Assembly: GCA_037833965.1 (NCBI GenBank)
Contig: AP031357.1
Location: 2,190,001 to 2,254,000 of the forward strand
From: Marchantia polymorpha subsp. ruderalis
Lineage: Eukaryota > Streptophyta > Marchantiopsida > Marchantiales > Marchantiaceae
Length of the DNA: 64,000 nt
Reading direction: 5' to 3'
How positions within the stretch are numbered: position 1 is the stretch's first letter; every line of letters begins with the position of its first letter. This document shows, piece by piece, positions 27,061 through 41,139 of the stretch. The notes under the pieces were generated by a model. The model worked only from the letters and a program-made list of their open reading frames with translations. It was not told the origin of the DNA and ran no database searches. The position numbers were made by a program, and so were the translations under genes.

Positions 27061-30000
27061 TAATATCGTACCGTTTGACTTTCTTAATTAGTATATTGAC
27101 TACGAAAGTCTAGGCATACTAAACCTAAACCCATCACTATACGAGCCAGCCTTGTTTGTTTTCTTCTTGATGAGATATTCCTATAGTTTTATAAACCCAG
27201 TTCGACTCGATGGTCTCACTGGAAGAACACTGAGTTGCGGTAAAATATTTAAATGAGCTTATAAATGATTTTCATATTCCTTTGGCTCCATCCGTGAATT
27301 ACTTGATGGGATCCTCCAGTCCTATTTGATGCATTGCTCCAGATTCGCTCAGACTGTACATTGTGTTTGGTCGACACCAGATGGTGAGACTAGGAGACTG
27401 CCGGGGGAAAGTTACTCCAGTCCGAGGTTGAATAGATCAGAGCTTTGAAAAGAGTTTCGGATTGTCTGCTCACGACGTGGATGAGGTTCTCACCTCCTAG
27501 CGAGAAGAGCCATTTTTTTTAACATGAAAGCGCGGAGATTGGATAGGTGGTCCCTTCTCAGTGCAAGGGATCAACGCGTAGGAGACCAACTATTCGACAT
27601 GCGGAGAACTCTGAGGTCTCTGTTCGAGAATCGGGATTGAATTTTCAATGCTCTTGAGGCTTTGGACCTGAACATGATCAAGTCCGGGATTCCACCCATG
27701 GTCGATATCGGGCCAGAATCCGAAGTCTTCAGAATGCAAGTAATTGTAATTCCTGAAGATTCAGATGAGCTTATTTTATTGTTGTCATTGCTGTAGAAAC
27801 GTTCCAGAGGAGAATGTTTGGCGGAGCAATTGGAGGGTGACCCTACGCAGGCACCGCCCAGACCAAGTCACGGAAGCACAATGGGAAGGGAGTGGAGTCT
27901 CGACGAGGGAGGGAGGGAGGGAGGGAGGGAGGCTAGTCTGGGTTAACGAACAGGTCAAAACAGCATGCACAACTGCCGGAGCAAACATACAGTTGACTTA
28001 AAGGGTTTCAGAACGAATCATTGCAATGAACTTTGCACCAATCCAGTCGGTAGGCAACAAATCGTCCCGAACGATCTCATGACTCGTTCGTTCCGCGTAT
28101 CTGTTGACTTATATTCCGGGCCACGGGCACTGGCCAGTGACCTACTGTACATCACTTCCTTCAACCCTGTGAGCCACAACTCTGAGCTTCGTCGGCCGGT
28201 TGTCGGAACTTGGATCCCAAGCAAAACTTCGTATTTCTTTTCATTTTGGTTTCAGTTTTCACTTCGTCGTTGTCATTCCCCCAACCTCGAGGGCCCGAGC
28301 CTTCGCTGGCGAGCTGGATGATGACGTTGTGCCCGATCTCTGGAGTCCGACTTGTATGTATTAAAAACAAAGCAATGTTCTCTCTCGCACATACAGTCGC
28401 TGCTGCTTGTGTGTTCTTTGACAAACACAACTAGAACAAAGAGATAATATCAATATTTGTTATTTATCTTTATATTTATCATACCTCATAAACACACCAA
28501 CGACCCCCACCTTTGTAATGTCAAGTCGGTGCATTTGTTTCTTTCTCACTTTCTTCTACAAGTCGTTCTGTAGTTCATCTGTTGGATCTATAGGGAACAT
28601 TCCCAACGACAAGACTTCCATGCGAGCAGAAAGTGCTGAAAAAATTTTAAATGCCACCAGCAATCAGCGGTGTTTACCTCTCGGCATACAATGATTATAT
28701 CACCATGTATTTGTTGACCGGCCTACAATATTCAAATGGAAATTACGTTGGCTCGAAGAGCTTCCATTGAATCGGCTCACGACGTGAAGGTAAGTGTTTA
28801 GAGAGTAGGGTTTAGGACATTCAAGCTTTAGGGGATTGTTTGAATGTAGCCAATCGATATATGATATATCGAATGACTAAATCATATATCACATACCATA
28901 GTGACCATTCGGCTATAGTGCGTGGCATGTGCGAGAGACAGAAGGATGTACAGTACTGCACTGACTCTATATGAAGTGCAAAGGCCATGGACAGGAGGCA
29001 GTTAATGTCCGCCCGCTGGTTCCAAGCCCGCTGGACCTGATGAACCTCAACTTGTGTTGCCATGCGCCACCACACTCACTCACTATTGCTCCTCTTCATT
29101 GACCAGTGCATTCTGGCTCCACGTGACGCAGGTGCCCGTGCGTGACGGAGTCATCAACAGTTGCAGTAGGATTAGCAAGCTGACTATCGTACGGAAGAGA
29201 TTCAGCAGTCCATGTTCGCCTAAGTAATCGGTATCGTCTTTGCATACGACTTGTGTCGACATCAGTTTGTGCTCCGGTCTGTAGCAAATCCTCGTTAGTG
29301 AATGGCAAGCCTGATATGTTGAAGGTCAGTTGAGGCGAACTATGTCCATGAAGGTTTTCTTGTGCACTGGAGTATGCTGTGAAGATGACGTCTTGGGCTC
29401 ATTGGATGATGAAGACATCGTGCAAATGAAAGTTGTGGATGTTCTGCCTGCCTGCATATGTGCTGAATCAAAATCCAAAGCTTTTCCTAAATACTGGTTA
29501 ATTTAACAGGTACATGGATGCAATCCTCTTACAAAGTGACATCCACAAGTACTTCTAGATGCCCATCGAGCTCATGTTAGATTCGAGAGAGTCTTGTGAT
29601 TTTGGAAACCAGTGCCCTCCGTATAAGTACTGTACTTTGGACAGAAGAAAAAGCAAAACGTGAGAGGCAACGAATTAAGTCAGCTTCTAAACACTTCATT
29701 CTGCAATACTGAGTAAAGCTAGAAAGCTAACTGAACAAGTCATAGAAGATGTCTTGATCGTGATGCTTAATATCTAGAAGATGTCATTTGCATGGTCTAG
29801 AAATCTCATCTAGCAGATCTACTGCGGCCTGAAGAGCTTGTGCTCCAGCGTAATGGCCTGTAATCCGCGGCCACTAAGCATGATCAGAAGATCCTCAAGG
29901 TTGCACTTCGGCATTGGTCCCAGGCCCTGACAAAGAAGAGAAGCCTCCACAGGAACTGTACCGTACGGGAGTTCTCATTTCTGTCCACTTCAATCCTCAA

Positions 30001-30280
30001 TCAATGAGCTCCCAACAAAGTGGGAGCTTGAACAGGGTGTACGAACTATTCTCTTCATCATCCAGGAACTTGAAGTGTCACCTGCGAGAGTACAGATCCA
30101 AGTCAGCTTCACATGGCAAAAAGAGAAGCATCGGTATTTTACGTAACCTCTTCCGTATAATATTATCTAATGTATCCAGCTAGACTGTTGGAGTGCTTAG
30201 TTGTTATTTCATATTATACCTCCAACTAGGGCTCCTTCTACTTTCAGTTGTAGTTCGGTTTAGTGATATTTGACCATATT
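27061..30280. other. GC-moderate spacer, no recognised gene
   Basis: Several short overlapping frames lie on both strands (for example 27965-28321 plus and 28161-28430 minus), none recognised. A (GGGA)n microsatellite occurs at about 27905-27932. Short inverted AT sequences occur near 28855-28895. Confidence 0.45.
27905..27932. repeat. (GGGA)n microsatellite
   Basis: About six to seven GGGA units in tandem. A G-quadruplex on the plus strand is possible in principle. Confidence 0.85.
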
Positions 30281-33200
30281 GGAAATGGTTTTTGAAATTT
30301 GAAAAATCACATAAAATAAAAACAGCATACCACTGGATAATATGATCTATATAAATATTTCATTTAACTTTATACAAAAAAATTACAACTTTTATGATAA
30401 ACGCCAAAACTAGTAATATATATTAATTTCACTGTAATTCTTATTAAAAATAAAACTTACACAACTATTGATGATCTCAAACGCTATATATAAAGGAAAA
30501 AACATACATCATAGAACTAGCACATAAAACACATGATTCTCTTTTCTTAAGGTCAAGTGCACCAAGGGAACACGCAAGTAATTTTATTGACTAAAACTTA
30601 CTTAGTTACAGAGAGTTTTTACAATCGCACTATATAAGAGTGAAAATTAACCCTAGATAACATTTAACTAGGTATAACGAATATCCAAAAACTTAACCTT
30701 GATTACTTAAAATCTAACACAATAATAAAATTTCTAATGAAGTAAATTTGATACTTAAATAAACGGTTAACTATTTTGAGATTTACTTGAGTAAGCGAGA
30801 AGAGTATCAAAAGAAATCAATCGTAAATTGTGTACTGCAATTATTGATCTTGGACATTCTTCTATATCATTTCAAACACGGCCTGGAGTACGAAACCTAA
30901 GCAGTGCCTTCCGTTTGTATCCTTATGATGTTGATGCAAGATTACCATGGGAGAGTTTGTCTTATTAGAAATTGAACCTTATTCTCCTGAACAATCCCTT
31001 CCCCTACATTGTTAAAGAGAGTTGAATCTTCTGGCAGTACCTTTGTTCGATTCAAAAGGATCCAGTACATGGCCAACGAGAATTTTCAGGTACTCACCGA
31101 AGAGCGAGATTTTCTCTAGCACACGGACAGCTAGCGCCAGCGATTCAGTTACAAATGAACGGGAATCCGGGTCTGCACAGTGGGACTCGTCCGACTCGTG
31201 AAACTCCACCACTTCATTGTGAATAGCTTCGAAGGAACATAGAAGAGCTCACCGCATAATACAAAAGGACGGCCAAACACAAATGCAGGGTTGGAGAAAA
31301 GGTGGAGTGGAATTGTCCTCATGGTGTAACAAATAAGGTCTTCGAAGTTTCCACATAAATACAATAATGTGCCCTTTCTACGGTTTCAATCCTCTCACGA
31401 TACTCTTTCTATTCGCATGTTATTCACTCAAGTTTGGCCATGGGAATCTTCTCCTCAATGCCTGCTTCACGATCGTTCCCAAAAGAGAAGGTGGCAATAA
31501 TGTAGCAAAATTGGTCGGAGAAGAAGCATGTGCTTCATAATATCGGCGTGTGATTTTAACCCTGTACGAATAAGACTTTTGACTAGACTTAACTGGACTT
31601 TCATGGTTTCTAGGAAAATTAATGCCTGCAGGTATATATCTCATGCCACTAAGGACTTAGCAATATGCGGATCCGGTCATGACCAAATGTTTGTAAATAT
31701 GGGGATCCACATTCAAGATGTTGGTGCATGGCTCTAAAGTCAGGCTACGCAGTACTTTAGGGCTTGGTCCCCGGGATTGTTCATCACTGCGTCCCTCGTG
31801 CGAATTCATACAACAAGTTGGCTATTTTTACTTGCTTCAAAAGTTATGAGGACAATATGCTCGCGTTGCATATTGTTTTTGCTCGCGTTTAAATTAAGGG
31901 CAGGAAAAAAAATATCCTTATATTATTGTTACTAACGCATCGTGTCGCTTCTTATGCTGTTGTTGTGAGAAAGAAGAAATCTTTCATGGACTAAGTTTTA
32001 TTGCTCACTACAATTGAGGAGCACAGAAGTATTTGATTCAATATTTCGTTGAAACTATATCTAAATGTAGAGTCGTCTAGACACCAACTCAGATGGAGAA
32101 ATATATCATAATCTAAACTCAGATACAAGAGTAATAGAAAAAGAGGCTACATGTTTTAGAAGTAAACGTAGCAAGTGTTTGTCGCTTTATCACTATACCA
32201 TTAAAAGTGGAGAACCGGTAAAACTTTCAGATTCTCATAAGAAGTTCGATCAACAAAGTTGTTCTCTTCGCAGTGTATTCTGCACCAGCATTTTCGGTTC
32301 TCTCTTACCTACTTCGTTTGGCAAAGATTTGCATCTATAACCCTAACTTGGAGAATCGGGAAAAGCTTTGAAATTTGAGAAGATTGTTAGAAATGAGACA
32401 GATCAGAATAACTTGCTTCAGGTAAGTACAAATATCATAAACACATAAGACCACATGGAAAAGAAGGCGGATTTGGGAAAGAAAACTGACGAGGACCTAT
32501 CCTTGGAGAAAAAGACTTCAAAAAAATTCTATGCTCAAAAGTCGGCATAAAACCTACAAGTCACATATTCCAAGTATTTGTAAATCATAAAATGCATGCC
32601 AAAATGAAGACAGGCCACTCTGATAGTTTTAAAAATTTGCAACATTTCAATAATTCAATGAGCATGGATTTAATCTCTATAAATTACTGGATGTCAATAT
32701 GTACACTGCAATGTACATAATAGGGGTTCGAAACCAAATATGGGCGATAGAGCATAGACGTTTATGTGGGGTCCATAATTTGGAGCCATTAGGGAGACAA
32801 GTGAGCTATATAAATGCAGCGGCGTTTTTCCCCATTTATCCTCTTGCAATTATACTGTTTCTTTCTGCCTCATTGGAAGATATGGCATGTCAATTTCTGA
32901 TGCATATCGGAGCTTAATTGCTCAATATTACGTCATTCGACGAAAATAGAAAGCAACTCGGAAGATGATGCTCTCTTTGGAGAGTACGCCTCAAGAAAAT
33001 GGCAGCAATATTCCAAGTTGCAAGTAATCTTGAACACTTTTATGACTCGGATATGTCTATACCAATCAATGTAACATTAGATCCTCTCAGATGTAGTGAT
33101 GTGCAAGATATTGAAGGTCAATACCTCCGAGATTCCTGGTGATGAACCCGTTCTTGACTTCTCACAGTAAGTAATGAAGTAAAGAATTTATCGTAAGCCA

Positions 33201-33614
33201 ATTACTATTATTAACATCGCGGGTAGAAAACGTACAAAATCAGGTTCTACTATACTGAAATTGCTCCAGTACTTGAAATAAGATTGCAGTTAGCAGTACA
33301 ATAGTGGCTCTTGAATCAGCTGAAATCAAAATAAATATTCATAATGACTTTCCTTTGAGCTTCAATTTTAATTAGTATGTGATTTGTCTGTAGGTCACTA
33401 AATTTTACAGAAATTTTAAGAAGTCATTGAGGGCTATATAAGATATGGAAATATCAACACGTAGGATATGATAGACGATCCTTTAATTTTCATATCTTTC
33501 TTCGTTCGTTTTATGAAGACGTCAGCAGACGAAGTATTGAAGATGTAGTAAGATGGAAATATGGTGGTGAAATACAAAACTCTTAGTATTTCACTCTGAG
33601 GACGCATATTTAGC
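30281..33614. other. spacer, AT-rich at first, no recognised gene
   Basis: AT-rich from 30281 to about 30830, then mixed. Small frames around 31012-31364 (minus) and 31528-31737 (plus) are unrecognised. Nothing else is supportable. Confidence 0.45.
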
Positions 33615-34155
33615 GAAAGAATTACTTGACGGGACCCTATCAGAAATCAGAATGCTTGACGGGACCCAATACGTTCCATTTTACCCGATGGACCCTTGGG
33701 ACTGCACTTCAGTTCACCGTCACTTCTGTTCTTATACGAGTTCTCGTAACTGATTTAGTAAATTCTCCCCGAAGTTCAGTTAGTCAGAATTCCCATGGCT
33801 GCCAATCTTCATCATGTGAGAGGCCAATTTCTCACGGCCGATCATGATTTTACAGTTATAATGTAGGGGCGTTATTTACTTACACTTCTTGCTAGGGCCG
33901 AAGTCATGTTAGCTGCGTATTTTGGTCCGTGAAGGTGCCTAGTTTTAAACTAGGATGCATTCGTCAACAAAGAGCCGCAGTGCTTTTCCTAACCCTGACT
34001 CAAAGCAATTACAAGAACTCGTAGTATAACATCGGTGACGGTGTACTCAGCTGCCGTCCGAAAGGTCCCATAGGGTAAAATAGCACGTATTGGGTCCCAT
34101 CAATACATTTGCATTCTGATGGGTCCCATGACGGGACTCCCATCAAGTAATATAT
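33615..34155. repeat. fold-back element with arms of about 140 bp
   Basis: The sequence from about 33620 to 33760 reappears, diverged, in inverted orientation at about 34005-34155. Shared landmarks are ATTACTTGAxGGGA, GACCCAATACGT, ATTTTACCC and CACCGTCAC, then the GTTCTxGTAA region. The arms enclose about 240 bp. This arrangement fits a fold-back or MITE-like element. No clear target duplication was found and there is no coding capacity. Confidence 0.6.
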
Positions 34156-34489
34156 CTCTCCGTATTTAGCACAATGAAGGGAATCGCGAATGGAACCTTG
34201 AGTCTGGAAGACGAAGATAAAGGTATCGTTCCTAGAAGCGCGTGGCGAGAGAGTAGACAATGCAAACACCTGTTCTTCTGACTGAAGTACGGCTTCGCTG
34301 AATGAAAAAGTCTTGTTACGCGTGTAGTCCTGGTTGCCGATATGCAGCCTCCAAATGGCGACCTCAAGTGAAGAGTTCGCTGTTATACTGGAATGGAAGG
34401 AAGGTTCCGTTCTCCTTCAGCGTTTTCAACGGAAAACAGTCTCCACGGACACGCCCTCACAAGTGTCAAATTTGTATAGAGTTCATGTC

Positions 34490-34690
34490 TACTAATGGGA
34501 CCCAATAAGTTTTCTTTTACACGATGTACCCTTCCCATGACACTTCAGTTCACCGTCACTTCTGTTCTCATACCAATTCTTGTAACTGCTTTGTTTCCAT
34601 TTCTGTAGAAAAAATAAATTCTTCCCAAAGTTCAGTTAATCAGAATTCCCATGGCTACCAATTTTCATTCAGTAATTCTCTCAATTTCCC
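34490..34690 (+). repeat. third, direct copy of the 33.6-kb repeat
   Basis: This stretch matches 33655-33825 in the same orientation. Examples are GGGACCCAATA, TTCAGTTCACCGTCACTTCT, and the GTTCAGTTAxTCAGAATTCC block followed by CATGGCT. The two copies lie about 850 bp apart and are clearly diverged. Confidence 0.65.
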
Positions 34691-34794
34691 ATGAACTTCC
34701 TAGCAAAATTCATGTGATTGGATAATGTTCACGCTTATTTATAGAATTCCTTGTTTCTAGGGGCTAAGATGTGATATAAGACTAGATAATTGGG

Positions 34795-34940
34795 GTATGT
34801 GATATCATGCACTTGTTAGTATGCTCTTTCTTCTGCTCTCTCTTTGGTATTTGCGTGATAATGGTGGTATGTGATATCATAAACTAGTCAATATGCTACT
34901 TCTTTCTTCTACCCTCTCTTTGGTATTTGTGTAAAAATGG
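34795..34940 (+). repeat. two tandem copies of a 72-bp unit
   Basis: A unit beginning GTATGTGATATCAT at 34795 recurs at 34867. Both contain CTCTCTTTGGTATTTG near the end. The copies are diverged by substitutions and a small insertion. Confidence 0.7.
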
Positions 34941-37900
34941 GAGGTGGAGATTTTGAACAACTAGATTTGGAAAGATTTGTTGTGAGATTAGACTAGATTG
35001 ACAGATGAGTATGTGATGTATTATACAACTTAAAAATCAAAATCAGTCCCATGATAATTCAATTTTGACTCAATTTAAACAAAGTAAGTTTTCAAAGCCT
35101 TGATATTAGCACATTAGATCTATTATATTGTTGTCACACCTGTCATATATTGTTTTTATCAACTTCAAAAACGCTAGAACTCTATACGTGTAGGAAGATT
35201 GTTGTGACATAAAATAAAGATTCTAAAAAAAAGTTTCTACTTATAAACTAAATGATCAACATCTTCCACCTCAACATTTGCTCAAACACTCCTGAAAAAC
35301 CTATGGAATTTGGAGTCTAGACATTACACGGACTAGAACCTAATGTCTGAATTCAGATATAAACCATTGTGACATGTCTCCTGGTTCTTTCTCAATATTG
35401 CCATTATATGAAATTTATGTGTTGTGACTCTACTACACAGAACTTGTATCCTCTCATCAACACTTTCTAGCAGCAAGTAAACTAATAATAGGAATCAAAG
35501 TCATCTCATATTTCAAATTATACCTTAAAACAATTTCTTTTTATACAAACAAAAGATTAGAGATATATTTGAAAGAAACTCTAAAATTTGGGACTTAATT
35601 GTGTGATCATCAATGCAATCTTGTAACTGATTATATACAAAAGATTGAGATATATTTTTCATTCAACATCATCAATTAATCTAAAACTTTAGTCTGCTTA
35701 ATATATTTAGTATTAAACTCTTTTTTAAACACTCTTTATCCTTAAAATCTCTTGTAAAGACTAAAAAACAAAGGTATAAAACATGATTCTAGATGTCAAG
35801 CATTTTAAATCCAACTTTAAAATAGCACAAGACATATAGATCTGCTTAAAATTTTATTTTGAATATTCAAGCCTTTTTTGTTTCAATTTTAAATCGTCTC
35901 AATATTTTTTTCAAAGTGTCTTAAATATATTTTTGAAGCATTTTTTATCTCGTAATACCAGTGAAAATATTTTTATTGATCTAAATCATCTCAATCAATC
36001 AATGTAAAGATAGCAAAGTTGAAACAATTCATCACTTTGTAATTTTAAATGTCAACACATTTTTTCTTCAGCTTATAAACATAATACGTTAAAAATAATG
36101 AATACAAAACAATATACTTATGTTAAATTTTACACATATACATGAAAATTTTAATTGCAATTTTATCTTGCAATGCAAGACATATATTTTTCCATGTGCT
36201 TAAGATTGTAATCAATCTAACAATATACCATGAATGAATTTCATCTTTGGGATTAAATACCATCATGATGACAATTGACTGAAAAAAACTAAAATCATCA
36301 TTTCTCATAATAATCATATGATATCAGTACAATTTATAATTCAAGTACATTAATAAAGTAGAAGTCTAAAAATAGATAAAGTTTTTACATGATCAAAATT
36401 AGTGACCTATACATGCAATGAAATTTTGATAAATGTTTCAATAAATAGATGCAATGTTAAATTTAAAATTTTCTTTCTTGTTACAAATTTTTCTATGTAT
36501 GCTACTTGTGTAGTTAATTCTCTCAAAAATTAAGAAAATAATTACACTTTCAATAACCATAGATTTTTTTCTTGCCTCTTTTTGTGTTATTTTTGGCAAA
36601 TTAAAAGTACATGGATTTTTTTTCATTTAATATGAATTTTTTATTATTCTTGGCCATTAGTATTTTCTCTAATTTTTTCTTTTTACCTACTATGTGCTCC
36701 ATTAAAAATAATTTTTCAAATACTTTTTTTAAAAATAATATTTATAATTAGATTTTTTTTAAAAAAATTTAAAAATAATAATTTTTTTGATGGAAATTTT
36801 TCAAATTATCAAGTTGTAAATACTTCACTGTTATATTATCTTTAGGAATATTGAAGTTATATAGATCTCAGATTATTACTGTATCATTTTGAAAATAATA
36901 TTTTTCAAATAATGATGAATTATTGAAATTTCATAAAATTATAGTTTTTTGTACAACTAGATTTGAAATATCCTTTCATACATGTCCATTTTACAATGAA
37001 AAATGTTGACATTAACTTGCTGAGTATAGCAAGTGTTTTAAAAATAAATGCTGATTTCTTATTTTTTTAAATCTTGGATCGATTTATTAAATTTATTAAA
37101 TTTCAATTTTGACAAACATGTTTATTTTTCATTCAATTTATATCTGGTTTAATGTGAAATAACATATTTGCATACACTTAGTTTCAACTCATGATGTTTA
37201 TTTTTTAATAAAAATTTCAAATAGGATAAAAGTCTCTAATATGAGAATTAAATTTTTTATTTTCACTAAAATAGTGTTGAAAATGGATTAATTAGAATAA
37301 AAAACTACTGAAATTTTATTTTATTTGAATACATTTCAGAAAAAATATTGAAAAAAATGAAATTATTTCATAAATTATAATATGGGTATTAAATTTTTAA
37401 AAATTAAAAAAATTGGCAGTTTTTTGTGATGTTTTAAATTTTAGTAAGATTAAAATCCTGAAAAATATCAGTATGGATTTTTATAATATTCTCACATTCA
37501 AGCACATTCAATTTATAATACTATGAATCTATATTCCAAAATTCTCATTGAATTGAAAATTCATTAGACAAAATAATTGAATAATCTGATCTTAAAATGT
37601 GAATACACTATTGCAATCATCATAAAAACTGGCAATATAGCTTTAAACTATATAATTGTGGTTTTTAAAAATCAGAGTTTTTGAGAATATATCATTACAA
37701 TGATAAGTTCTTATATATATTTGATCAATAAACTTTTATTATGGTTATTTCAGTTTAAAAATTGGTATGTTACATAATGTATCAAAAAATTGTATGATAA
37801 TAAAATTATGCAAAATAATAAACTGGATTATTTTTTGAAGCTTCAAGATAATTTGAATTTTCAGAAATTTGAGAAGTTTATCTATTCTTTGATATTCAGA

Positions 37901-38000
37901 ACATATTGCTTGTGCAAGCATTTTTTTTCATCAAGAGAATCTGAAGGTTATGTTTGTATGAAAGAACAAGCATGAGCAACTTTTAACTTTTGATTATTGC
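34941..38000. other. very AT-rich gene-free block
   Basis: The longest AT-rich block of the window, most extreme at about 35690-37990. Frames are short and low-complexity. No gene, RNA or mobile-element end recognised. Confidence 0.6.
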
Positions 38001-41000
38001 ATATTCAAAAATGTATTGAAGATGTGATTTTTGCTCCGTGAAGAGAGCACATATATTTCACATCTTCATGCTAGTATCACAGGAGGATATCTTAAGATTG
38101 GTACTTATTCGGATGCAATCAATGTGTCTATGAAAGGTTGAAAGGCTGTAGATAGCTATCCATAGTAATACTTGATGCATGCTTTTTCCTAAGTCATGAG
38201 AGCATGTAATTCTCACATACATTACTATGTTCTGGACTCAACTTGGACTATAATTGCCTTAACCTGATTCAAGAGTTACAAGTTATTTTCTTAAGAGTCT
38301 TGGATTACAGTCTACATCAGTAAACATGTAACAAATGGAGCGACACAAACCAAGTTTCTTTTAAAATTTGGATCAAATAAAGAATTCAAAAAAACAATCT
38401 TATGCGACTTGACTCTCTTTAGCGGAATATTGCATAGCCTTTATTAAGTAGCTTATTTGATGCTTTACTCCTTTGGCTTTTCGGGGTCTTCCCATTCTCA
38501 GAGCTCTACATTATTTTTTCCATCAGAATTTATACACGAAACGAATGTACAGTATAACCAAAAACTGTACCAAGGCTTTCCTGCCACTGATCACTTGAGA
38601 GCTTGATACGAAGCGGAGAACACAAGTTCACGCGGCTAAGCAAAGCAAGCTCCGCGTCCGTGAGGGTAACAAGTGTCACCTGACGAAAAGAACGTTGGGA
38701 GTTATGCTTGGAGAGCTGGGCGGGCAGGACTTCCCCACTTCCTCCATGGAGACCATTTCAGCGCCTACAGAAGTTTCTCCCAAAAGCTGATGAATGTTCA
38801 GGGTTTGCACTGGCAGAGAAAGCATAACTTTCTGTCACCCCTCGTCTTCGATAGTCAAGTCATCCACTGCGATTTCTGCGTCAAGAAGATTGCTGAAAAA
38901 CCTTCCAGATGTCCGGGGATATTGACTTCGTGGACTTTGCCCACCATGACTCACTATGACGATGACGAGCACCTACACTTCTGCAGATCCTACTACTTCT
39001 CGTTCCTCTTCCTTCCCCAGCTTTCAGGAGAGTTAGCAGATGGATGAGCTGAATCATGCCTCGGACTAGTCTCTTTCGAAAGATGAGTCTCCATTTCGTC
39101 GATTCATATCGTACACAAAAATCGGTCTCCTCGCAATCGTAACCTCCCCTTTGTCACCATCTTTCTCTTCAGTAAAAGTCAAAAGTTCGCGAACTCCCCG
39201 TTCTAAATCTAAGATCTGCCGGAGACCGACTACACCGAACTCGTGATTATTAGAGCTTCCTCGTCTGATTCTTGGGCACACCCGACCCCAGACAAGTTCA
39301 CAAAGGCTCGACATCGGCATCACTAACTTTGGAAATCGAACAAGAAGAGAACGTCGGTTGTCTAGGGTTTGCTCTCGGTTCTTGCTGCCACAACTAACTT
39401 CTTGGATCGCCTCCTGTCAGTATTATCGCCTCCATTAGCACTCGCCTTAATCTTTCTCAATTATCCCGTTCGATGCACCGTGAGTTCATTTCGTAGCGAG
39501 TGCTACAAGCAACTTCATTTACGAGCATTGTACTAATACAATTCAGTCCCCTCCTTTAATTTGGACACAACAAGGATTTCAAGAATACATATGAGCTACC
39601 GAACATATTATCAAATGTTTCCAAAAAGAGTCGTCAAACTAATGTTCTTATTAGTGAAAATAGCTTGCAAGGGCGCGAGATTGTAATTTAATCCACATAT
39701 CCCCTGCAGACAGAATCTTAGAAATATGAGTTTCCGCCACCGAATTAAATGATTTTATGGGTAATTCATTCATCATCTCCCAAGGTGCCTGACAATCAAA
39801 GAAGGATGTAGGGACATCTTGTGTAGTGTGGAGAAGCATTGAGAGAGCACTTTAGCTTGGTAAAAGTGGTGGTTTAGTAAAGTAGAAACTCGCTTGCAAC
39901 ATCATCTGCTTGTACCATAATAAAAACGGTATGAACAATGTCATCAATGGGTTTTGTTGCATCATTTTTTTTTCATTTTTTTCTCTTTTATTGATGTTTC
40001 CAACACGTTAACGAGAGAATGTTATCCAGCTTCGTCGTCATCGAAAAAGTGGGGCTCCTCTTCATGTAGCCTCAATAAATACAGTGCCATACATCATGTA
40101 ACTGGTCTTTGAGGAAAATGATGAGGTGGGGTGGATAATTATACCTTGTCATTTGATTTCTTTTCCCAAGATTCCAATTTAATAAAATATAATAACAAGT
40201 ACTATCTCTAGTTCCTTGTGTTGTCGCAGGTCCGAGGTTCTTCATTCTCTTCAGTGGAAATAATAGTTTATGAACATATCATGTGTATCGAATGATCTGA
40301 TACAATAAGCGGTTTATCGAAACCTCTATCCATTGCCAATGGCTGGAATCCTCACCGAGCACATCGGAAGGTGGTATCCAGGATTAAAACGCACACCTTG
40401 ATGGAGATATAGAAAGGAATACAAACCAATCGATGCTCATCTGAAGTCAAGAGAAATGGACGCATATTTCGGCCAAAAACAGTTGAATAGGAAATGCATC
40501 ATATTTCTTAAAAAGCTTGTCAAAGGACATCAGCATATACACGAAGATGTGGCCATTACAACCCTTCATGAACAAGGGTGCGAATGAGTGAACCGAGTTC
40601 AGTCATTCAACCTAGAGTAAAACATGAGGAGACTGACGTCGAGTATTCGTACGTCTAGCCATTCATCTCCAGCGTGGAATCGGAATCTTTGAAGATACCA
40701 AAGATGACGAAGAAAAAATACGGGCATGCAGTATATACCCATCCCATTCCATAGACGCCGCAAAGTACAATCTAAACATCAGCGAGCATAATAGATAATA
40801 AATTCACATAAAATGAAAGGTAAAGATGGGAAAATCGCGAATGTGAACGAGAAAAAATGAGGAGCTCAAGAATATGCTATACAGTGGTAGCATACGTACT
40901 CCCGCGGTACATGCAGATCGGAGACAAGGTCATCGCAAGCTTTACACGGTTGACCATGTTGTAGATAAAAAACGTTTGCGGACAAAGGGGCACAGAGAGT

Positions 41001-41139
41001 GACATTGTCATAATTGATTGCGGAAGGTGGAAGTGGTCCCACCGCGACCCGCGATTAGATTAAGCAGGCCCGTGGACAGGAAGGGAGATTTGACTTCCTA
41101 TTCTCTCGTGGATCCGAATTTATTACTTCGGAATTCCGA
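38001..41139. other. spacer upstream of the acyl-CoA synthetase gene
   Basis: Normal composition returns near 38000. A 124-aa plus frame (38673-39047) and shorter minus frames (39066-39323, 39651-39839) are unrecognised. Distal promoter elements for the downstream gene could lie in the last kilobase, but none can be named. Confidence 0.4.

Noticed and set aside
32700-32770. tRNA-like GGGGTTCGAAACC near 32725
   Set aside because: The T-arm stem does not pair properly and no acceptor, D-arm or anticodon stem can be drawn around it.
14881-38000. Organelle DNA insertion as the source of AT-rich blocks
   Set aside because: No plastid or mitochondrial gene, rRNA or tRNA sequence was recognisable in them.
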